NCBI GenBank assembly: GCA_944329545.1
Contig: CALVIK010000024.1
Coordinates: forward strand, 1-9,652
Direction of reading: 5' to 3'
Source: an uncultured Bacilli bacterium
GTDB lineage: Bacteria; Bacillota_I; Bacilli_A; RF39; UBA660
Length of the DNA: 9,652 nucleotides
In this document: piece by piece, positions 5,485 through 9,652 of the stretch
How the letters are laid out: every line of letters starts with the position of its first letter
Numbering within the stretch: position 1 is the first letter of the stretch
Notes under the pieces: generated by a model
Databases searched by the model: none
What the model was told of the DNA's origin: nothing
Seen by the model: only the letters and a program-made list of their open reading frames with translations
Program-made: the position numbers and the translations under genes

Positions 5485-7746
5485 TTAAGAATTTATGCCT
5501 TTTATTTCCAGTTCATTAACATCATCTTCGGCTTCATACCACATTTTTTTATCTTTCTTTCCCTTTTTATTACTGCGTTTTTCAATTTCTAACCATATTT
5601 GACTAGCTACAAATATTGAAGATAAAGTACCAATTACTATACCAAATAGTAAGGCAATATTAAAGTTAATAATATCGTGAGCACCTAAGAATATTAAAGC
5701 AACTATCGGTATTAAGGTTGTTACATTAGTAATAATGCTACGGTTAAATACTTCTCTTAAACTTTCGTTAACAATGTTTTTATAATCAATTTTTTTCGTT
5801 TTAACTTTACTAATGTTTTCCCGAATTCTATCAAATGTAATAATTATATCGTTAACCGAATAGCCGACTATTGAAAGAATTGCCGCAATAAAGATTGCCG
5901 ATACTTCAAATCTAAAGATACTAAATAAAGAAATAGTAACAATAACATTAAATAGTAAGGCTAAAATACAGCTAACACCATAACTAAATTTAAATCTAAG
6001 AGAAATGTAAATAATCATACCAATAGCTGATAAAATTAAAGCAACAATGGCATTTTTAATAAGTTCATTTTTAACAACATCACTAATAACACCTATATCA
6101 GTCGATGCTTCATATTTTTCATTAAAATAATCGCTAACTTTACTAGCTTGTTCTTTATTTAAAGTATCATCAATTTTTAAAGTATAAGCGCCATTATTTT
6201 GTTTTTCAAAATCATAAATTTCATAGCCTAATTTTTTAGTATCTTTAGTTATCGCTTTTTCAGTTACTTTTTCATCTGTTTGAATAGTTATAGCCGTTCC
6301 GCCACGGAAATCAACACCTAAATTAAGGCCTTTTGTTCCTAAAAAGATAAAACCAATTACGGCAATAATAACGGCCACGCTTAAAAATACTTTTCTTTTG
6401 CTAACAAAATCGACATTTTTATAGAAATATTTAGTGCGTTTTTCGCGCTTTTGAACATTTGGAATATCTTTAGGGTTTACGCCAATAAATAATTTAACCT
6501 TGTCTTCAAATACTCCCGTTTCAACAATTTTACGAGTTATCCATCTTGTAAAACCAACCATAATTAATAGTGTTGAGAAAATAGTAATAATTAACATTGT
6601 TGCAAACCCTTTAACACTACTTTGGCCAAAGATAAATAAAATAATAGCCACTAATAAGGTTGTTAAATTACCATCGATAATTGAAGAAAAGGAATTCTTG
6701 TTACCTAATTTAGTTGCTAAAGTAAGACTTTTTCCTTCATATAATTCTTCTTTTATTCTCGAAAAACTAATAACATTAGCATCAACAGCCATACCAATAC
6801 CAATAATAACTGCTGCTATTCCTGGCAATGTTAATGTTCCATTAATAAGCCAGAAAATAAAGAAAGTAAGAGCTGTATAAATAACAATACCAGCACTAGC
6901 AATTAAACCAGCTATTCTATATAACGCTATTAACAATAAACAAATTAAAGCAACACCAACCGCGCCAGCTGTAATTGTTTTGTCAAGAGAATTAGCACCA
7001 AAAGAAGCTTCAACGCTTTTAGAAGAGACTTCCACTAATTTAGCCGGCATACTACCAGAATTAATTAAATCAACAAGATTTTGAACTTCTTCTTCTTCAA
7101 AATTACCTTGAATAATAACATCGCTACTAAAGCCTTGAGAAACTGAAGCTACGGATAAACATCGCGAATCTTCTAAAGTTCCACAAGTTTCTTCTTCTGA
7201 GCTAAAAGAATCAGTCATTGGATCAAAATCAAGCCAAATAACAATACGGTTATCACTCATTTCACTAACTTTTTTAGTTTCTTCATAAAATTTATCACGA
7301 TCTTTAACGCTTAAAGCTACAACTGGATTCCCAGCTTCATCTTGACTAACTTTAGCGCCACCACTTGTTAAAACATCACTAGTCATCAGCAAATTATCTT
7401 CGGTATCTCGGAAAGTTAAACTAGCTGTTTGACTTAAAACTTCACGAGCTTCATCGGCATTATCAACACCGGCCAAGCCCACTCTAATTTTATCGCCTTC
7501 AATACTTATTGATGGTTCTAAAACACCTAAAACATCGATTCTTTTTGTTAAAGTGTTATAAGTCGCATTGACCATATCGTCATCGACTTTTTGGCCCTTT
7601 TCGATAGGTTCAATATCATATAAAACTTCAAAACCACCTTGAAGATCAAGCCCTAATTTTATTTCTTTTAAAACGGGAATTAAGACTATTACTGAACATG
7701 CAACAATTATTAACAATAGTAATATTTTTGACCATAATTTTTTCAT
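5485..7746 (-). CDS. secDF: SecDF, fused protein-export membrane protein
   Basis: This 753-residue protein carries SecD and SecF in one chain, as in Bacillus subtilis (about 737 residues). SecDF uses the proton gradient to aid late steps of Sec translocation outside the membrane. The SecD half has a first membrane helix (about 7-26), LGLDLQGG (31-38), an external P1 region to about residue 255, and membrane helices ending in LTLPGIAAVIIGIGMAVDANV (305-325), where D322 matches the proton-path aspartate. The SecF half begins with a helix near 453-470, then GVDFRGGTAI (477-486), and has IVGYSVNDIIITFDRIRE (626-643). The tail (723-753) is highly charged. C188 and C196 form a close cysteine pair in the external part. 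The start at 7746 is preceded by AGGAAGTG, which overlaps the comN stop 11 bp away, so the two are likely coupled. The rel gene follows after 15 bp. Confidence 0.97.
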   Translation of the reverse strand: MKKLWSKILLLLIIVACSVIVLIPVLKEIKLGLDLQGGFEVLYDIEPIEKGQKVDDDMVNATYNTLTKRIDVLGVLEPSISIEGDKIRVGLAGVDNADEAREVLSQTASLTFRDTEDNLLMTSDVLTSGGAKVSQDEAGNPVVALSVKDRDKFYEETKKVSEMSDNRIVIWLDFDPMTDSFSSEEETCGTLEDSRCLSVASVSQGFSSDVIIQGNFEEEEVQNLVDLINSGSMPAKLVEVSSKSVEASFGANSLDKTITAGAVGVALICLLLIALYRIAGLIASAGIVIYTALTFFIFWLINGTLTLPGIAAVIIGIGMAVDANVISFSRIKEELYEGKSLTLATKLGNKNSFSSIIDGNLTTLLVAIILFIFGQSSVKGFATMLIITIFSTLLIMVGFTRWITRKIVETGVFEDKVKLFIGVNPKDIPNVQKREKRTKYFYKNVDFVSKRKVFLSVAVIIAVIGFIFLGTKGLNLGVDFRGGTAITIQTDEKVTEKAITKDTKKLGYEIYDFEKQNNGAYTLKIDDTLNKEQASKVSDYFNEKYEASTDIGVISDVVKNELIKNAIVALILSAIGMIIYISLRFKFSYGVSCILALLFNVIVTISLFSIFRFEVSAIFIAAILSIVGYSVNDIIITFDRIRENISKVKTKKIDYKNIVNESLREVFNRSIITNVTTLIPIVALIFLGAHDIINFNIALLFGIVIGTLSSIFVASQIWLEIEKRSNKKGKKDKKMWYEAEDDVNELEIKGINS

Positions 7747-7757
7747 TATTTCACTTC

Positions 7758-8030
7758 CTAACTTTCAAAATACATTTTTCTTTTTTTAGCATTTAATTTT
7801 TCTTTAAAAAAATCATCAATTAAAGTATTATCACTACTAAAAATATCACTTACCATTTGATTTAAAGATAAATTAGTGCTTCCTTGCCATTTTTTTTCTT
7901 TTAAATAATTCCAAACATCTTCAACTTCTAAATACCTATATCCTTGATGCTTCAATTCATAGACTTTAGATATTAAAGCTGGTTTTAATCTTTCGAATAA
8001 TTCTTCAACACTATTAAATTGCATATTCAT
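7758..8030 (-). CDS. comN: ComN-like post-transcriptional regulator
   Basis: This small acidic-basic cytoplasmic protein has 90 residues from the chosen start. I place the start at the ATG at 8030 and not at the upstream in-frame ATG at 8054, because GGGAGG (8037-8042) lies 6 bases before 8030 and the predicted transcription start (about 8052) lies after 8054. The core VEELFERLKPALISKVYEL, then GYRYLEVEDVWNYL (30-43), matches the ComN/YrzD family; the GY...DVW pattern is the clearest part. In Bacillus subtilis ComN acts post-transcriptionally on the comE competence operon, and its gene lies next to secDF and spoVB, as here. It has no membrane segment. It is the first gene of the comN-secDF-rel-dtd operon, and its stop overlaps the secDF ribosome site. 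The target RNA in this organism is unknown, and competence genes are not visible in this window. Confidence 0.85.
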   Translation of the reverse strand: MNMQFNSVEELFERLKPALISKVYELKHQGYRYLEVEDVWNYLKEKKWQGSTNLSLNQMVSDIFSSDNTLIDDFFKEKLNAKKRKMYFES

Positions 8031-8058
8031 AATATTCCTCCCATTTAAGTACATACTA

Positions 8059-8087
8059 ATTATATATTATTTTTGATATTTTTTAAA
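8059..8087 (-). promoter_or_regulatory. Promoter of the comN-secDF-rel-dtd operon
   Basis: On the minus strand a perfect TATAAT (8059-8064) lies 17 bases after TTTAAA (8082-8087, 4 of 6 matches). Initiation near 8052 gives a leader of about 22 bases with the GGGAGG site. A terminator of the upstream gene lies just before it, so the operon needs its own promoter here. Confidence 0.7.
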
Positions 8088-8114
8088 GAGAAAAACAAGA
8101 AAAAGCTATATTTT

Positions 8115-8146
8115 TCATAGAAAAAGTGACTTATTACAAATCACTT
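8115..8146 (-). terminator. Intrinsic terminator of the 203-residue hypothetical gene
   Basis: On the minus strand AAGTGA (8141-8146) pairs with TCACTT (8124-8129). Three further pairs, including one G-U, extend the stem to 9 and leave a 5-base loop (8133-8137). A T-rich run (TTTCTATG) follows. The first arm contains the TGA stop codon (8141-8143), the same arrangement as at the end of dtd. Confidence 0.7.
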
Positions 8147-8752
8147 GTCTTTTCTTTTTAATAAAACATAACTATTACTTGCTTTAGTATTACTTAATAC
8201 TTCTTCAGTTGTTTGCGCAAATTCCAAAAACTTTTGTTCAAAAATAGCTAACCTTTTTTTATTTTTATAAAATTTATAAACTTTTTTTAGTTCTTTTGGT
8301 TTTGTTAAATATAAATCTTCTAAATGAACGAATAATGAATTTATGCCATTTTGTTTTAAACTATTCCTTGTTTCTCCACTATAAATTTTTAATCTTTTTG
8401 ACGGCTCTAAAAAATGGTTAGTTGTCCCTATAAATTTATATGGTAAAGCATAGATTTTTTTACCAGTAAAATGTTCTTTAAAAACGCCATCATAATCCAA
8501 TATAATTTTCGCATAAGGGTTTTCAATTGTTTCCGCAAAAAAAGTTGTTTTGCCAAAAATTTTCTTTAAATCTTTGCCATGCAAATAATCAGTGAAGGAA
8601 CTAGCTCTATATTCATGACTGCCGCCAATTAAACTTGGATCAGTTAAATAAATACCTTTTTTCAATTTAGGTATTTTAAAATCACCTTTTCTTTTATAAA
8701 ATGTAGCATATACAACTTCACTTTCAGTTTCTTCTACGCTTTGACTATACAT
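8141..8752 (-). CDS. Hypothetical protein, 203 residues
   Basis: I do not recognise this protein. It is a soluble, Lys-rich protein with no signal peptide, no membrane helix and no cysteine. It ends in a basic tail (LLKRKDK). Two short stretches recall the HAD phosphatase fold: KIILDYDGVF (82-91), like motif I (DxDG), and LKIYSGETRNSLKQNGI (121-137), like motif II. A clear motif IV with paired acidic residues is absent, so this may be chance. The start at 8752 has AGGGGG with a 6-base spacer. It has its own extended -10 promoter, and a terminator overlaps its stop, so it is a single transcription unit between the comN operon and the divergent flippase gene. Base composition and codon use look like the neighbours, with no obvious sign of recent transfer. 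It is a real gene by ribosome site, length and flanking signals. Confidence 0.8.
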   Translation of the reverse strand: MYSQSVEETESEVVYATFYKRKGDFKIPKLKKGIYLTDPSLIGGSHEYRASSFTDYLHGKDLKKIFGKTTFFAETIENPYAKIILDYDGVFKEHFTGKKIYALPYKFIGTTNHFLEPSKRLKIYSGETRNSLKQNGINSLFVHLEDLYLTKPKELKKVYKFYKNKKRLAIFEQKFLEFAQTTEEVLSNTKASNSYVLLKRKDK

Positions 8753-8776
8753 AATTTCCCCCCTTAACTAATATTT

Positions 8777-8807
8777 ATTATAACACAGGAAAAACAAAAA
8801 ATTTCAA
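8777..8807 (-). promoter_or_regulatory. Extended -10 promoter of the 203-residue gene
   Basis: The minus strand has TGT directly before a perfect TATAAT (8777-8782), which is an extended -10 element. TTGAAA (8802-8807, 5 of 6) lies 19 bases upstream; the long spacer is tolerable with an extended -10. Initiation near 8770 leaves a short leader with the AGGGGG site. Confidence 0.7.
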
Positions 8808-8823
8808 TATTTTTATTTAACTA

Positions 8824-8852
8824 CTAACATTTTTACTTTACTAGCATATAAT
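8824..8852 (+). promoter_or_regulatory. Promoter of the spoVB-like gene
   Basis: A perfect TATAAT (8847-8852) is followed about 25 bases later by the ATG at 8878. With 17-base spacing the -35 box is CTAACA (8824-8829, 4 of 6). It lies back to back with the minus-strand promoter at 8777-8807. The predicted leader is only about 19 bases and AT-rich. Confidence 0.6.
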
Positions 8853-8877
8853 ATATATTAAAAAAATAAACTTTAGT

Positions 8878-9652
8878 ATGAAAAAAAATGTTTTTATCAA
8901 ATCAGTTATTTTGCTTATTTTAGGGGGCTTTGTTTCTAAATTAGTAAGCATGATTAAAAAAATTGTTTTAGCTAGATATCTTGGTACTGAAGGCATGGGT
9001 TTAGTAGCTTTAGTATCACCTACTTTTGTTTTATTTATGACTTTAGCTAGTTTAGGTTTGCCGGTTGCGATTAGTAAACTAGTAGCCGAAGAAACAAAGA
9101 ATAATAAAAATTTAGTTTTTTCTATTATTCCTATATCTTTACTATTTAATATTACTTTAACGCTTATTATTATTTTTTCAGCAAAATTTATTGCCATTAA
9201 CTTATTAAATGAACCAAGATGTTTTTTAGCTTTAGTTTGTATTGGTTTAGTTTTACCTTTTGTTACTATTTCTAGCATTTTAAGAGGTTATTTTTTTGGC
9301 AAACAACAAATGTTTCCTCATGTCCTTTCATGTATGGTTGAAGATATTTTAAGGCTTATTATTTTAATTATTGGCTTGCCTTTCTTTTTAGAAAAAGGTA
9401 TGGAATATGCCGTTGCTTATACAATTCTTGTTAATATGTTTAGCGAACTTACTTCTATTTTTGTTTTATTTTTCTTTTTACCAAAGAATTTTAAAATTAC
9501 TAAAAATGATTTAATTTTAAATAAGCAAAATGTTAAAGATGTTTTTTCTATTGGTGTACCAACAACTATGGGAAGACTTACTAGTTCTTTTGGGACTTTC
9601 TTAGAACCAATTATTTTAACTTTTGTTTTAATAAGTATTGGTTATTCTAATA
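8878..9652 (+). CDS. spoVB: SpoVB/MurJ-type lipid flippase, C-terminus cut by window edge
   Basis: An open frame of 258 codons runs off the right edge; the family has about 500-550 residues, so roughly half is present. It is a polytopic membrane protein of the MVF/polysaccharide-biosynthesis type, whose members flip lipid-linked cell-wall or polysaccharide precursors. Signatures are KKIVLARYLGTEGMGL (27-42), GLPVAISKLVAEE (60-72) and ILRGYFFGKQQM (134-145), all strongly like Bacillus subtilis SpoVB. Hydrophobic segments lie at about 8-25, 43-66, 81-110, 115-133, 155-171, 180-200 and 222-256. SpoVB lies near comN and secDF in Bacillus, so synteny supports the name, but a role in sporulation cannot be inferred; a YtgP/MurJ-like wall function is also possible. 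No Shine-Dalgarno motif precedes the ATG, and no upstream in-frame ATG, GTG or TTG occurs within the leader. The N-terminus matches the family, so I keep this start. Confidence 0.85.
   Translation, partial: MKKNVFIKSVILLILGGFVSKLVSMIKKIVLARYLGTEGMGLVALVSPTFVLFMTLASLGLPVAISKLVAEETKNNKNLVFSIIPISLLFNITLTLIIIFSAKFIAINLLNEPRCFLALVCIGLVLPFVTISSILRGYFFGKQQMFPHVLSCMVEDILRLIILIIGLPFFLEKGMEYAVAYTILVNMFSELTSIFVLFFFLPKNFKITKNDLILNKQNVKDVFSIGVPTTMGRLTSSFGTFLEPIILTFVLISIGYSN

Noticed and set aside
6500..6880. Plus-strand open frame of 126 residues inside secDF
   Set aside because: It lies wholly opposite conserved SecDF sequence and has no ribosome site or recognisable protein features.
8031..8054. Upstream ATG (8054) as the start of comN
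   Set aside because: The GGGAGG site fits the ATG at 8030, and the predicted transcript begins after or at 8054.
8841..9278. Minus-strand open frame of 145 residues opposite the flippase gene
   Set aside because: It is the reverse of conserved SpoVB-like coding sequence and overlaps the divergent promoter region.

Overview
This is an AT-rich window from a low-GC Bacillota, most likely a Bacilli-like or Mollicutes-related lineage. The evidence is the gene set comN-secDF-rel-dtd with a nearby spoVB-like flippase, a fused SecDF, AGGAGG-type ribosome binding sites and a sortase-type surface protein. TGA is used as a stop by two genes and TGG encodes Trp, so the standard bacterial code applies and not the Mycoplasma code 4. 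The exact taxon cannot be read from the sequence.

Layout, left to right. Positions 1-1537 (minus) hold most of a secreted surface protein cut by the left edge. It has a long N-terminal region before the export segment, an acidic low-complexity part, a small possibly folded domain, 21 twelve-base units encoding mainly PTPE, and an APQTGD sortase-like motif. Positions 1538-1749 hold its promoter (TTGACA-17-TATTAT), a dyad around the -10 box, and the terminator of the next gene. Positions 1750-2802 (minus) encode an AI-2E family membrane protein. Positions 2888-8030 (minus) are a compact operon of comN, secDF, rel and dtd, with a promoter in front and a hairpin terminator at its end. Positions 8141-8752 (minus) encode an unrecognised 203-residue protein with its own promoter and terminator. 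Positions 8878-9652 (plus) are the start of a divergent SpoVB/MurJ-type lipid flippase cut by the right edge.

The operon joins protein export (SecDF), stringent-response signalling (Rel), tRNA proofreading (Dtd) and a small post-transcriptional regulator (ComN). It resembles the spoVB-comN-secDF-recJ-apt-relA-dtd neighbourhood of Bacillus subtilis, but recJ and apt are missing between secDF and rel. The genes are tightly packed: comN-secDF 11 bp, secDF-rel 15 bp, rel-dtd a 4 bp ATGA overlap.

The most notable point is that Rel has lost most metal-binding and catalytic residues of its (p)ppGpp hydrolase domain, while the synthetase and regulatory domains look intact. This suggests a synthetase-only long Rel in a locus where the enzyme is normally bifunctional. 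I see no defence system, CRISPR array, transposon, tRNA or rRNA.
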